Positions 25,122-34,006 of a DNA stretch of 64,000 nt are shown here, in pieces. Position numbers and translations under genes: made by a program. The notes beneath the pieces were generated by a model, which saw nothing but the letters and a program-made list of their open reading frames with translations, was not told the DNA's origin and ran no database searches. Numbering within the stretch: position 1 is the stretch's first letter; every line of letters begins with the position of its first letter. Source of the DNA: Candidatus Zixiibacteriota bacterium (lineage in GTDB: Bacteria; Zixibacteria; MSB-5A5; GN15; FEB-12); assembly GCA_024278935.1 (NCBI GenBank), contig JAJRSF010000064.1:1-64000 (forward strand). Direction: 5' to 3'.

Positions 25122-26261
25122 ATGAAAAGAATCAAATTAAAAAATGAAGATGCAATGCTCGATAGAATTGGGCTTACTATTTATGACTTTGGATATTTCA
25201 CTTTAAATAAATCAGAATATATTTCATTAAGAGAAATTATTGGAGAAAAACTGTTTCGTACATCAAAACACTTTCCGAAGAACTCAAAATATAGTTCTAT
25301 TTTACAGAAAGATATTGAAGGAACTGGATACTTAAAATACTTTCCAAACAAACAAAGATGCACCTTGAGTATAAAACTCTTTATAAACCCAACAAGACTT
25401 CTCAATCATGAATTACTAAGTAAAAACCAAACAAAAACAAAGAGGTCACTTGATGGTAAGGATAATTTTATTCCATACAATACTCAATTGACTTATAGTC
25501 AAAAGACACTCAAATATCGTTCTATAGAGCTGTTGGTTGAAAAGATTCAATCAATAATCGAAGAATTTACAAATTGTTTTGAAGCTAATATTATAAGTTA
25601 TAGTAACTCTTTTTTCCCTAAAGTGTCATTTTCTGTTATTGAGATATACTGGGACAAGTATTGTCAAACACCATTTCCTTATTTGGAATCTGTTACACAA
25701 AGTTGGATGAAATATTTTAAAGAAACAAAGTCCCCTCAAATAACAGACCCTTCTTTATCAGAAGGACTTGAGAAAAGTGCGAAGTATCTTATTGGTATAA
25801 ACAGAACTAATGAACGATTCAAATTATATACTAAAACACCAAAGCTTATACGACATGAAGCTGAATTTAGAAAAGGACGGATTTACTCTATTCGCAAAAC
25901 AACAGTGTTAGAGATGCTATCAATTGAATCAATAATTAAATTTATAGAACCTTTAGTTTCACATGCTTTAACTGTATTCAATAAAGTTAAGCCAGATGCA
26001 TCTTCTATTCATGAAGAACCAACAACATTTCGACCGATTTATAATATCGCAAGGGTTTGTGGTATGGATGCTGAGTTGTTTGATTTAATTCTGAGTGAGG
26101 TTCGATACAACAGACGACTGGTTTCACGTCCTATTTACTACCCAAGAACTCGTAAACTCTTAAACACAGGTGAATGGAAGAGCCCATCTCGTGGAATCTA
26201 TATTCCAAACTCTAAAGTTTTATCACTAATTGACCGTTTATATCGACTACTAAAAAATTGA
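25122..26261 (+). CDS. Possible replication-initiation protein of a mobile element
   Basis: 379 residues, no firm family. The order of features (MLDRIGLTIYDFG near the start, FSVIEIYWDKY in the middle, ERFKLYTKTPKLIRHEAEFR later) recalls phage and plasmid replication proteins that carry a charged YxK..xRxE element, such as filamentous-phage gpII-like proteins, but the HUH motif is not evident. The Shine-Dalgarno is weak (AGAGAAAAGAACC). It lies between the sigma-54-controlled small protein and the serine recombinase on the same strand. Any replication role is inference. Confidence 0.4.
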   Translation: MKRIKLKNEDAMLDRIGLTIYDFGYFTLNKSEYISLREIIGEKLFRTSKHFPKNSKYSSILQKDIEGTGYLKYFPNKQRCTLSIKLFINPTRLLNHELLSKNQTKTKRSLDGKDNFIPYNTQLTYSQKTLKYRSIELLVEKIQSIIEEFTNCFEANIISYSNSFFPKVSFSVIEIYWDKYCQTPFPYLESVTQSWMKYFKETKSPQITDPSLSEGLEKSAKYLIGINRTNERFKLYTKTPKLIRHEAEFRKGRIYSIRKTTVLEMLSIESIIKFIEPLVSHALTVFNKVKPDASSIHEEPTTFRPIYNIARVCGMDAELFDLILSEVRYNRRLVSRPIYYPRTRKLLNTGEWKSPSRGIYIPNSKVLSLIDRLYRLLKN

Positions 26262-26333
26262 CCGTTGACTTAACCTATAATAATCTACAATCTTTCATTA
26301 TATAAAATAGTGAAAAAAAGAAAGGCATTACAA

Positions 26334-27854
26334 ATGACACAAAAAAGTTTTAACTCAAAAAACAGCAAAGCTCTATTATACGTTCGGGTATCAAGTGAAG
26401 AACAAGAAAAAGATGGATTCTCACTCGATGCTCAAGAAAAACTTGGTAGAGAATATGCAAAGAAACACAATCTCACAATTGTCAAGTTTTGGAAAGTTTC
26501 TGAATCCGCATGGCGAAATAATAGAAAACAATTTCAAAACATGATAGACTATGCCCAAAGACATACAGATGTTGAACATATTATATTTGATGTACTTGAC
26601 CGAATGACTCGTAATGATTTTGATAAAATGAGAATTACAAACTTAATTAAAAATCATAGTAAAATTATTCATTTCTCAAGAACAAATAAAATATTGGACA
26701 AAGATAGTGACTCATCTGATGTCTTCATGTTTGATATAGAAGTTGCTGTTGCTAAGAAGATGTCAGAAGATATTTCTCGCAAAGCTTCTATGGGAATGCA
26801 GGAAAAAGCAAGTCAAGGTTTCTTCTCTGGAACAGCTCCAATAGGTTATTTGAACAATACTACCACAAAGCTAATAGTCATTGATACAGAAAGGGCTCCA
26901 TTCATAAAAAGAGCGTTTGAACTGAAAGCATCAGGAAACTATTCTAACCAAAGCCTTGTAGATTTGCTTTATCGAGAAGGGTTAAGAACAAGAAGAGGAA
27001 ATCCTGTTAAGAAGTCTTCAATATCTCGCCTGCTAAACAATCATATTTATTATGGTTCTTTTCATTGGAAAGGACAGTTGCTCGAGGGTAAACACGAGCC
27101 AATAATCTCAAAGCAGTTATTCGATAGTGTACAAAAGATACTGTCGAGTAAAGGAAATAGACCCATGAAAACAAAACATAACTTCCCTTTTCAAGGAGTG
27201 GCAAGATGTGGAGAATGTGGTTGTACAATTCTTGGAGAATTCAGAAAAGGAAAATACACTTATTATCACTGTGGATTTTCAAAAGGGAGACACGAATCTA
27301 ATAAATATATTACATCAAAAAAAATGCCATTACTTTTTGAAGATATAGTAGCTAAAGTTGCTATTTCTGATGAACTATCAAGTTGGGTCATTGATTCAAT
27401 TGCTTACCATCAAACAGGTGAACAAAATTACAGAAAGGAGCGTAATGCAAGTCTTAATAAAGAACAGGGCAAACTTCAAAAACGACGGAGTAATTTGTAT
27501 GACAAATTACTTGATAACGACATTGATAATGACATGTTTAAAGATAAGGAACAAGAAATTAAAGAGAGATTAGCAACTATCAATTATGAACTTGAACAGA
27601 TAAATACTTCAGGTAACAATGCGATTCGTCACGCTAAGAAATTACTCGAACTTTGTAAAGGATTGTACGATGTATATTTGAGTGTAGATGATAAGAAGAA
27701 AGCACAACTACTAAGGATAATAGGCTCGAACTATTCATTAGTAGGTACAACTGTAAGTGTCACATACAATAAACCCTTTAATTTTCTTGTGAATTTACCT
27801 GATAGTATTATTAAGCTCCGGTGGCAGGACTTGAACCTGCGACAGGCTGATTAA
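26334..27854 (+). CDS. Large serine recombinase (resolvase/integrase family)
   Basis: 506 residues from ATG 26334, preceded by AAAGG at good spacing (an in-frame GTG 24 bases earlier is weaker). The N-terminal resolvase domain begins ALLYVRVSSEEQ, with the nucleophile Ser in RVSS, and continues FDVLDRMTRNDFDKM. A recombinase domain (GTAPIGYLNN, KSSISRLLNNHIYYGSFHWK) and a zinc ribbon (ARCGECGCTI, then YYHC) follow, then a coiled coil. Such enzymes insert and excise elements. The last ten codons overlap the 3' end of tRNA-Asn on the other strand, so the enzyme's gene abuts its likely attachment site. Confidence 0.92.
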   Translation: MTQKSFNSKNSKALLYVRVSSEEQEKDGFSLDAQEKLGREYAKKHNLTIVKFWKVSESAWRNNRKQFQNMIDYAQRHTDVEHIIFDVLDRMTRNDFDKMRITNLIKNHSKIIHFSRTNKILDKDSDSSDVFMFDIEVAVAKKMSEDISRKASMGMQEKASQGFFSGTAPIGYLNNTTTKLIVIDTERAPFIKRAFELKASGNYSNQSLVDLLYREGLRTRRGNPVKKSSISRLLNNHIYYGSFHWKGQLLEGKHEPIISKQLFDSVQKILSSKGNRPMKTKHNFPFQGVARCGECGCTILGEFRKGKYTYYHCGFSKGRHESNKYITSKKMPLLFEDIVAKVAISDELSSWVIDSIAYHQTGEQNYRKERNASLNKEQGKLQKRRSNLYDKLLDNDIDNDMFKDKEQEIKERLATINYELEQINTSGNNAIRHAKKLLELCKGLYDVYLSVDDKKKAQLLRIIGSNYSLVGTTVSVTYNKPFNFLVNLPDSIIKLRWQDLNLRQAD

Positions 27855-27888
27855 CAGTCAGCTGCTCTACCAACTGAGCTACACCGGA
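27816..27888 (-). tRNA. tRNA-Asn (anticodon GTT)
   Basis: 73 bases on the minus strand fold as a complete cloverleaf: acceptor TCCGGTG with CACCGGA, D-arm GCTC/GAGC, anticodon stem GCTGA/TCAGC with loop CTGTTAA (anticodon GTT), T-arm GCAGG/CCTGC around TTCAAGT, and discriminator G. CCA is not encoded. It overlaps the end of the serine recombinase frame and lies 230 bases from an asparaginyl-tRNA synthetase gene. Confidence 0.96.
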
Positions 27889-28118
27889 ATATCATATTTT
27901 GTTAAGAATTGAAGTCTAATATAGAGTAACTTAATTGTCAATAGAATTAAGTCATTCTTCTTTTTAATTTTTTGTTAAAATAACCGCTATCATTTACCTG
28001 AAAAAAAGATATGCCTTGTGAGTTTCTCTTAACGACTTTAAAAAATGACTAAATAAGAGATTGACATTTTAATAGAAATCCTTAGTTTGATATTCTGAAA
28101 GAGTGAAAAGGAGATTTT

Positions 28119-29504
28119 ATGATTAATGCAAATAGAACAAGAGTAAAAGACTTATTAACAACACATACTTTAGATCAAATTGTGGAAATTTGGGGCTGGG
28201 TAAAGACTGGTAGAGTTGGCAAAAATGTAGCATTTATACAACTATCGGATGGTTCATGTTTTAATACTATTCAACTTGTAATAGACAATACTGTCAATGA
28301 TGTGGATGTTAAACAAGCCGTTTTAACAGGGACTTGTATTCAAGTTTCAGGAAAATTAATTGAATCACAAGGTAAAGGTCAGTCTCGGTAAGTCATTGTT
28401 TCCTCAATCAAAATTGTTGGTTCTAGTGATGAAAAATTTCCTCTGCAGAAGAAAAAACACTCCTTTGAGTTTCTGAGATCAATTCCACATTTGAGGGGTA
28501 AAACTAATACATTTTATGCGATATTTTCAATTAGAAATAAACTTTCTTTTATAGTTCATAAGTATTTTCAATCTAGAAACTTTGTATATATTCATTCGCC
28601 AATAATAACAGCAAGTGATTGTGAAGGAGCTGGAAATATGCTCCAAGTAACTAATTTTGATCTTGAAAAAATTATAAAAGATAAGGGTTTTAACTACAAA
28701 GATGATTTCTTTGCACAACAAGCATTTCTCAGTGTAAGCGGTCAACTTGAAGGTGAAGCATATGCTCAATCACATGGAGAAATATATACATTTGCTCCAA
28801 CATTTAGAGCGGATCCATCTGACACACCAAGACATTTATCAGAATTTTGGATGATAGAACCAGAAATGGCGTTTTATGACTTTGAAGACTTGAAAATTCT
28901 AATTGAAGATTTCATAAAACACTTAATAAGTGAAACTCTTATTCAATGTAAAGATGAGTTGAAATTTTTGGATGAATTTGTTACACCAAATCTTTTAGCA
29001 AAACTTAATGACACTATTAATGGTGATTTCGAAGAAATGACATTTGAAAAAGCAGTATCTATAATAAATAATTCTAAGAAAAAATTTGAAAATAGAGCAA
29101 CGATGGACACTGATCTATTTCTTGAACATGAGAGATATTTAGTAGATGAAGTCTTTAAGAAACCGATATTCATAACTAATTATCCAAAATCATTTAAATC
29201 ATTTTATATGAAAGCAAATGATGATGATAAAACTGTTCGTTGTTTAGATTTGCTCGTACCTGGAATAGGTGAAATTATTACAGGGAGCCAGAGAGAAGAT
29301 AATTATAATTCTTTACTTCAACGAATTAGTGATAAAAACATGGATGTGAGTGCTTACGAATGGTATCTTGATACAAGAAAGTGGGGAACATGTCCACATT
29401 CAGGATTTGGTTTAGGATTTGAAAGAATGATATTATATCTAACAGGAATGAAGAATATAAAGGATGTTATTCCTTTTCCACGAGCAATGAACAGTGTTTA
29501 TTAA
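28119..29504 (+). pseudogene. asnS: Asparaginyl-tRNA synthetase interrupted by an in-frame TAA
   Basis: The full frame is about 461 codons, normal AsnRS length. The N-terminal OB-fold (EIWGWVKTGRVGKNVAFIQL) ends in GQSR, then TAA at 28389-28391; family members have a Glu here. The same frame continues VIVSSIKIVG, LRSIPHLRGKTNTFYA and the class II core: motif 2 FRADPSDTPRHLSEFWM, motif 3 GFGLGFERMILYL. No good start codon lies soon after the TAA (the first is a TTG at 28491 inside the catalytic domain). AAGGAG precedes ATG 28119 well. The enzyme would charge tRNA with Asn; the tRNA-Asn gene is next door. It may be dead, read through or mis-sequenced. Confidence 0.88.
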
Positions 29505-29611
29505 GGATTGTTCTTTCTTTAGTTTTTCATGGTATGTAAACTTAATATGTTTGTACGCTAAATGCTTAGATGGCAAATTTTCATTTAAATTCTTAAATGA
29601 AAGGAAATAAA

Positions 29612-30748
29612 ATGTTGGGTCCATATGAAGCAAATAAAGACAAAGGCATAAGATATGTTGGGAATAATGTATTTTCTGAAATAGCGGATATAACTAAAAT
29701 AGAATTTTCTGATAAAGAATTTCGAAACAGAGTAGAAATGTTTTCAAAAGATAAATTTTGGAAACATTCAGTATTAATTCAAAATTCAATAATTCAAACT
29801 ACAAATCAATTCTTTAATAATCTTGGTGCGATTTATATTAATCTACCTCTTACAACAAAAATGATATCATCTCCAGGTGCTGTTTATGGTAAAGAGGCAA
29901 TTAACTATACAACTGATACTAACCCAATTAAGTTAAAATGGTTTGATTTGGAAGGTGACATATTTCTAGCCGAATCATCACAAATTTATCTTGAATTATC
30001 ATTGTTGGTTAATGATATTACTCAGGTTTATTCAATATATAATTCTTTTAGAAAAGAAAATGCTGACGCAACTCACTTGTCAGAGTTTCATCATATAGAA
30101 TATGAAGGAAGAATTAGTCAAGAAGCAAATAAGGTAATTATTACAAATTTAATAAATAAGTATTGCTCAGATCTTTTAGAAAATAATGAAGAGAATTTAA
30201 GATATTTTCTTGATAATGAGGATTTAATTGAACTTGATAAATTAAGTAAATTAAAAACAATTAATACAATAACTTATAAAGAAGCATTGGAAGCTTTATA
30301 CTTAGATACCAAAGATGATAATTATAAAAAATTTACAATGGCAAATTGTTTTGGCTCTTGGGAAGAAATAAGATTAACACAGATTTTTGATTCAATGTTA
30401 TATATTTCAGAATTTCCATTACTAGAGGTACCTTTCTATCATGCTCAAATTGATAATAAAGAACCAGCTGTTGCAAATAATGCTGATATTATATGGCCTG
30501 GTTATAGAGAAACAATAGGGTGTGGACACAGAGTAAGATCTGTCCAAGAGTTGAAAGAAAAATCAAGAATATTTTGTTTGCCAGAAGAAGATTATGCTCC
30601 TTATATGCAATCAAGGGAGAACAATTCATATAAACCAACTTCAGGGTTTGGATTAGGGTTTGAACGTCTCATGCAAGGTATGTTAAAACTACCATTTATT
30701 TGGAATGCAGTATTGTTTCCGAGAGTACATACAAGCCTTTATCCATAA
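29612..30748 (+). CDS. Class II aminoacyl-tRNA-synthetase-like protein (AsnRS/AspRS paralogue without anticodon domain)
   Basis: 378 residues from ATG 29612, preceded by AAAGGA. It has the class II catalytic core only: motif 2 reads SFRKENADATHLSEFHHIEY and motif 3 GFGLGFERLMQGML, both in the AsnRS/AspRS style, but no N-terminal OB-fold for the tRNA anticodon. Known proteins of this build include archaeal AsnRS-related asparagine synthetase and EpmA-like paralogues that aminoacylate proteins or small molecules. It probably adenylates Asp, Asn or a relative and passes it to something other than a whole tRNA. It follows asnS by about 110 bases and precedes a kinase by six. Confidence 0.8.
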   Translation: MLGPYEANKDKGIRYVGNNVFSEIADITKIEFSDKEFRNRVEMFSKDKFWKHSVLIQNSIIQTTNQFFNNLGAIYINLPLTTKMISSPGAVYGKEAINYTTDTNPIKLKWFDLEGDIFLAESSQIYLELSLLVNDITQVYSIYNSFRKENADATHLSEFHHIEYEGRISQEANKVIITNLINKYCSDLLENNEENLRYFLDNEDLIELDKLSKLKTINTITYKEALEALYLDTKDDNYKKFTMANCFGSWEEIRLTQIFDSMLYISEFPLLEVPFYHAQIDNKEPAVANNADIIWPGYRETIGCGHRVRSVQELKEKSRIFCLPEEDYAPYMQSRENNSYKPTSGFGLGFERLMQGMLKLPFIWNAVLFPRVHTSLYP

Positions 30749-30754
30749 AAAAAT

Positions 30755-31657
30755 ATGTCATTTATAAATGTAATAAAAAGAATTTTTGAACAAAATATTA
30801 GGACTCTAACTTCACAAATACAATTAAGTGACAATAATAACCTTGTTTATTTAGCTACCTCAAATGATACTAAATATATTATCAAAGTATATCAAAACAA
30901 AGGAATGTACTCAGACAAAGAAGCTTATCTTTTAAATAAAATTTCAAATAAAAATCTTCGTAAGATGTATTATTATGAAGAAAAACCTGCAGGAATAGAT
31001 TATCCTATATCTATTTTAGAGTATATTGAAGGAGAGACTTTACTGGATCATGTTAAAAATGATCTCTCTTTAGAAAATGCTGAAAAATATACAACCCAAA
31101 TTTTCAATTTTTTACAAGATTGTTTTGAACATGCAGAAGATGGCTTTGGTTGTATTGTTAATGACCAAGAATATTCTCATGAATCATGGCAAAGTTATTT
31201 ATTTGATGCTCTTACTAATCCAATGAAAGATTTATTACAATATAATATCTCTGATTTATTGGAAGAATCTTTCGCAATTTATTTTAACTGCCAGCAACAG
31301 ATTTCTTGTGAGAATCCAGTTATCGTACCTATTGATTTAAACTTATCAAATTTTATAATATCAAAAGATAATGAAGTAAAGGTAATAGATCCTGGTGCTA
31401 TTATTGCTGGAGATTCCCATAATGCGTATGGCGAATTTGCTGCACATACTTATAAGACCTTATTATGGGATTGTTTCGCAAAAAATCTTTCAAATGATTC
31501 TCTTAAACGTGTACATATATATGCTTTATTTGATGATCTCAATATTCTCTCCTTTATTGCAAGGCATGGTGGAGATGTTTATAAAGCATGCCCTTGGGGT
31601 AACCCTCATACTTTTATTGAATTAATAAAACTTCATATAAAAGAAATTACTAAATGA
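30755..31657 (+). CDS. Aminoglycoside-phosphotransferase-fold kinase
   Basis: 300 residues with the APH/choline-kinase layout: an N-lobe with a Lys-bearing strand (KYIIKVYQNKG) and a Glu helix, the hinge PISILEYIEGETL, a catalytic loop VPIDLNLSNFII with Asp and Asn, and metal loop VIDPGAII. The usual His before the catalytic Asp (HGD) is Pro-Ile here, which is unusual. The substrate is unknown and could be a small molecule or an amino-acid derivative. It begins six bases after the AsnRS-like gene and overlaps the formyltransferase start by four bases (ATGA), so the three genes are translationally linked. Confidence 0.75.
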   Translation: MSFINVIKRIFEQNIRTLTSQIQLSDNNNLVYLATSNDTKYIIKVYQNKGMYSDKEAYLLNKISNKNLRKMYYYEEKPAGIDYPISILEYIEGETLLDHVKNDLSLENAEKYTTQIFNFLQDCFEHAEDGFGCIVNDQEYSHESWQSYLFDALTNPMKDLLQYNISDLLEESFAIYFNCQQQISCENPVIVPIDLNLSNFIISKDNEVKVIDPGAIIAGDSHNAYGEFAAHTYKTLLWDCFAKNLSNDSLKRVHIYALFDDLNILSFIARHGGDVYKACPWGNPHTFIELIKLHIKEITK

Positions 31658-32523
31658 ATGTAATATTTATAGGTAGTTATTATCAAGGTGTTTTAGGTTT
31701 AAAGAAGCTTCTCTCAAAAGATTTCAATGAAATTTTTCATCTACAAGGTATTATTACATCATATAGCAAAAGAAAATTAAAGAATGAACAGCCTGTCATA
31801 AAAATAGCTGAAAAATTTAATATTCCTGTTTTTGATCAAAATATAAATAGTTCTGAATTTAAGAATTGGTATAAATATTTTTCTCCCGATATTATTATTA
31901 TGAGTCAATATAATCAAATCATTTCTCCTGAGATTTTAAAATTATTTCCAAATTATACATTTAATATTCATCCATCAGACCTCCCTCACAATATTGGAGG
32001 TGCTCCTTATCATTATGCGATGCTCAGAGGAGAAGACTTAGTAATTACAGTTCATAAAGTATCTAACAAAATTGATAGAGGTGATTGGATTTATAAATCC
32101 TCACCCATAGATATTACCAATACAAAGATTGAAACTTTAGTGAATAATATTGGTCCAGAACAATGTGCTAAAGCAATGGAAAAAGTGTTGCACATGATTA
32201 AAGATAATTTGATAGTATTTCATAAAATTGAAGGAAATCCTACATTTGCTTGGGGTAACAAATTAAAAAAAGATTTAAAGATTGATTGGAAAGAGTCTGT
32301 TGCTTCAATAGCTAGGAAAATTAATGTTTGTGGTGCAGAAGGAGTTGATGTTCGACTTAATGATAGTAAATATACCAAATTAAAACTTTTTAATGCAGAG
32401 ACAAGAAGTGAATCAAATGCAAAAGAATACTGGGGAAAACCTATTATATTTAAAAAAAACTATGTTCTAATAGGGTGTAATGGTGGAATAATTAGTTGCC
32501 ATGATTTTATCAAAAATTGTTGA
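31654..32523 (+). CDS. Formyltransferase-family protein (Fmt/ArnA-like)
   Basis: 289 residues. The N-terminal folate-dependent formyltransferase domain shows NIHPSDLPHNIGGAPYHYAM and KIDRGDWIYKSSPIDI, supplying the Asn, His and Asp catalytic triad (Asn and His in NIHPS, Asp in IDRGDW). The C-terminal part (WGNKLKKDLKIDW, then GVDVRL) resembles the Fmt C-terminal OB domain. It would move a formyl group from 10-formyl-THF to an amine. True Met-tRNA formyltransferase is an essential housekeeping enzyme rarely found in such a setting, so the substrate here is probably the product of this cluster. It overlaps the kinase gene by four bases and ends 21 bases before att-like repeat B. Confidence 0.8.
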   Translation: MNVIFIGSYYQGVLGLKKLLSKDFNEIFHLQGIITSYSKRKLKNEQPVIKIAEKFNIPVFDQNINSSEFKNWYKYFSPDIIIMSQYNQIISPEILKLFPNYTFNIHPSDLPHNIGGAPYHYAMLRGEDLVITVHKVSNKIDRGDWIYKSSPIDITNTKIETLVNNIGPEQCAKAMEKVLHMIKDNLIVFHKIEGNPTFAWGNKLKKDLKIDWKESVASIARKINVCGAEGVDVRLNDSKYTKLKLFNAETRSESNAKEYWGKPIIFKKNYVLIGCNGGIISCHDFIKNC

Positions 32524-32543
32524 ATATTCCAATTTAGTTTAAA

Positions 32544-32626
32544 GCGGTGAGGCAGGAATTCTAAGTGGCGTTTTTTTGTAAGTATTCTGAATACTATAAG
32601 ATTACACGTAAATCTTTTAAACCCAT
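32544..32626. repeat. Att-like repeat B
   Basis: A diverged partner of repeat A (16333-16414) in the same orientation, sharing GGCAGG, AATTACxCGTAA-like and CCATTA blocks at about three quarters of positions by eye. It separates the formyltransferase cluster from the genes linked to the tyrosine recombinase, so it is a good candidate for the left end of that element. Confidence 0.6.
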
Positions 32627-32643
32627 TAAAAGGAATTTGATAA

Positions 32644-32817
32644 ATGAGACAGGAAAGAAGCAAAGGGCAAACAAGTGACCGTAAAAAGAAAAAAGAAATT
32701 ACATTTACTATTAAATATGTAGACCCTCCACCTGATTATGACTTTGACCTTGCAGAGTGGTTAGCAGAGATGCTCATAGATAACTACTTAAAAAACAATA
32801 AGGAAAAAGAGGAATAA
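32644..32817 (+). CDS. 57-residue hypothetical protein at the element boundary
   Basis: Read by eye: starts MRQERSKGQTSDRKKKKEIT, then a strand (FTIKYVDPPPDYDFDL), then an amphipathic helix (AEWLAEMLIDNYLK) and an acidic end. The sequence is well-behaved, with a basic head and a helical tail. It lies directly after att-like repeat B and ends one base before the convergent gene. A DNA-binding accessory role is possible. Its start is supported by AAAAGGAATTTGATA upstream. Confidence 0.55.
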   Translation: MRQERSKGQTSDRKKKKEITFTIKYVDPPPDYDFDLAEWLAEMLIDNYLKNNKEKEE

Positions 32818-32818
32818 C

Positions 32819-33022
32819 CTATTTCTTTTTTTCTTGAGCTTTCTTTTCTTTATCTTCTCTATCCCATTTAATTAAGACATCAAAGAAGCCACTTAAGTTA
32901 ACTACAATTTCTCTTGCATCTTCCTCAGAAAGAGTATAGCCATAACGAGGACTCCAAAACTCAATTGTTTTTTGGATGGTTTCTTTGCTTATGTGGTCTG
33001 AGAATGTCATATTAAACCTCAT
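32819..33022 (-). CDS. Small helical protein beside the tyrosine recombinase
   Basis: 67 residues. The core SEEDAREIVVNLSGFFDVLI followed by KWDRED matches the small protein at 24836-25072. Its start overlaps the end of the nuclease pseudogene (an internal ATG at 33010 is an alternative start). The Lys-rich tail suggests nucleic-acid or protein contacts. Function unknown. Its repeated presence beside two different recombinase types is notable. Confidence 0.65.
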   Translation of the reverse strand: MRFNMTFSDHISKETIQKTIEFWSPRYGYTLSEEDAREIVVNLSGFFDVLIKWDREDKEKKAQEKKK

Positions 33023-33824
33023 CAGGTTTTACTTGAGTTATATTTATTTTTTTGTTCTTTTTAAGAATATAGTTTATAGTATTTGGAGTAACATGTTTAA
33101 CTATATATTTAATATCAGATGGATCAGTTATAACATCCGCAGCTTCAGTAACAATGTGTATTACAGAAATTCCTCTATTTAAGCATTCAGCGTTAAGATA
33201 TTCATCTCGTTCAAGTTGTTTCTTGAATAATCCCGCAGTTTTATGAAAATGTATTACATGATGAAAGTGCTGTCTTCCATCTACTTAAATGACTACATTT
33301 ATTTCCTGAATATATATGTCAGGTTTGGCATTGATACCTGATAGAGATTGTTTATTGCAGATAACGGAATAATCAGGAAATGCTTGCTTTGTTAATGAAA
33401 TAATTTTTTGCTCTCTTTTCCAGATCGCACCTAATTCACCTTTAGCAACCTTATTTAAACCACGAAGCCAATATTCAATTATGAATTGTTTCTGCTCATA
33501 TTCGTTAACATCAGAATTGTTTGACAAACTAAATCCTGTCCATCCTGTATGTTGCTGAATTGACATTTGAAACTGTTCAATATCTTTTCTTGATAATAGT
33601 TCATTTTGCCAAAAAATAACTCCAACCCCCCCACCAATCCTGAGATCAAACGTAATCAATCTTATATTATTAAAACTCAAGAAGACACTTGGAGTAGATT
33701 CTTCTCTTCTTATATTAATATCTTCAAATTCTGATTTTATAAGTTGGGATTTAAAAGAGTGTACAAAATCCAATGCATCTTTATATTTTTTATCTATTCT
33801 TTGTAGAATTTGGTTGTAATTCAT
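33012..33824 (-). pseudogene. Vsr/DUF559-like endonuclease interrupted by an in-frame TAA
   Basis: The first part (179 codons) ends NAKPDIYIQEINVVI, then TAA at 33285-33287. The same frame continues VDGRQHFHHVIHFHK, LERDEYLNAECLNRGISVIH to a stop at 33012. Across the stop, PDIYIxxINVVI-x-VDGRQHF is the conserved strand of Vsr/DUF559-type nucleases, where x is normally Glu, so a GAA-to-TAA change fits exactly. The fold is a PD-(D/E)xK-like single-subunit nuclease seen in mismatch repair and on mobile elements. It lies between the tyrosine recombinase and the small helical protein on the minus strand. Probably inactive unless read through. Confidence 0.75.
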
Positions 33825-34006
33825 GATATGTAAATATAGGTGAGTTTCTGTATTAAATCAATATATCGTTTAATATTGTCTACTAATCAACTCCAATTAC
33901 CTATAATGTTATTAGCTATCTTGGTAATAAGCCACTTAGCATAGAAACCGTTAATGCCCTAAGAGTTCGTATTTTTCACAACCCCCTATCAAGTATTGGT
34001 TTTATT

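Noticed and set aside
27816-27888. tRNA-Asn as a partial tRNA or attL scar
   Set aside because: All arms pair fully and the anticodon loop is intact, so it is a complete gene. I found no second copy of its 3' end in the window.
28119-32523. A microcin C-type cluster
   Set aside because: There is no MccB/ThiF-type enzyme, no short precursor peptide and no exporter next to the AsnRS-like genes. Only the Asn theme is shared.
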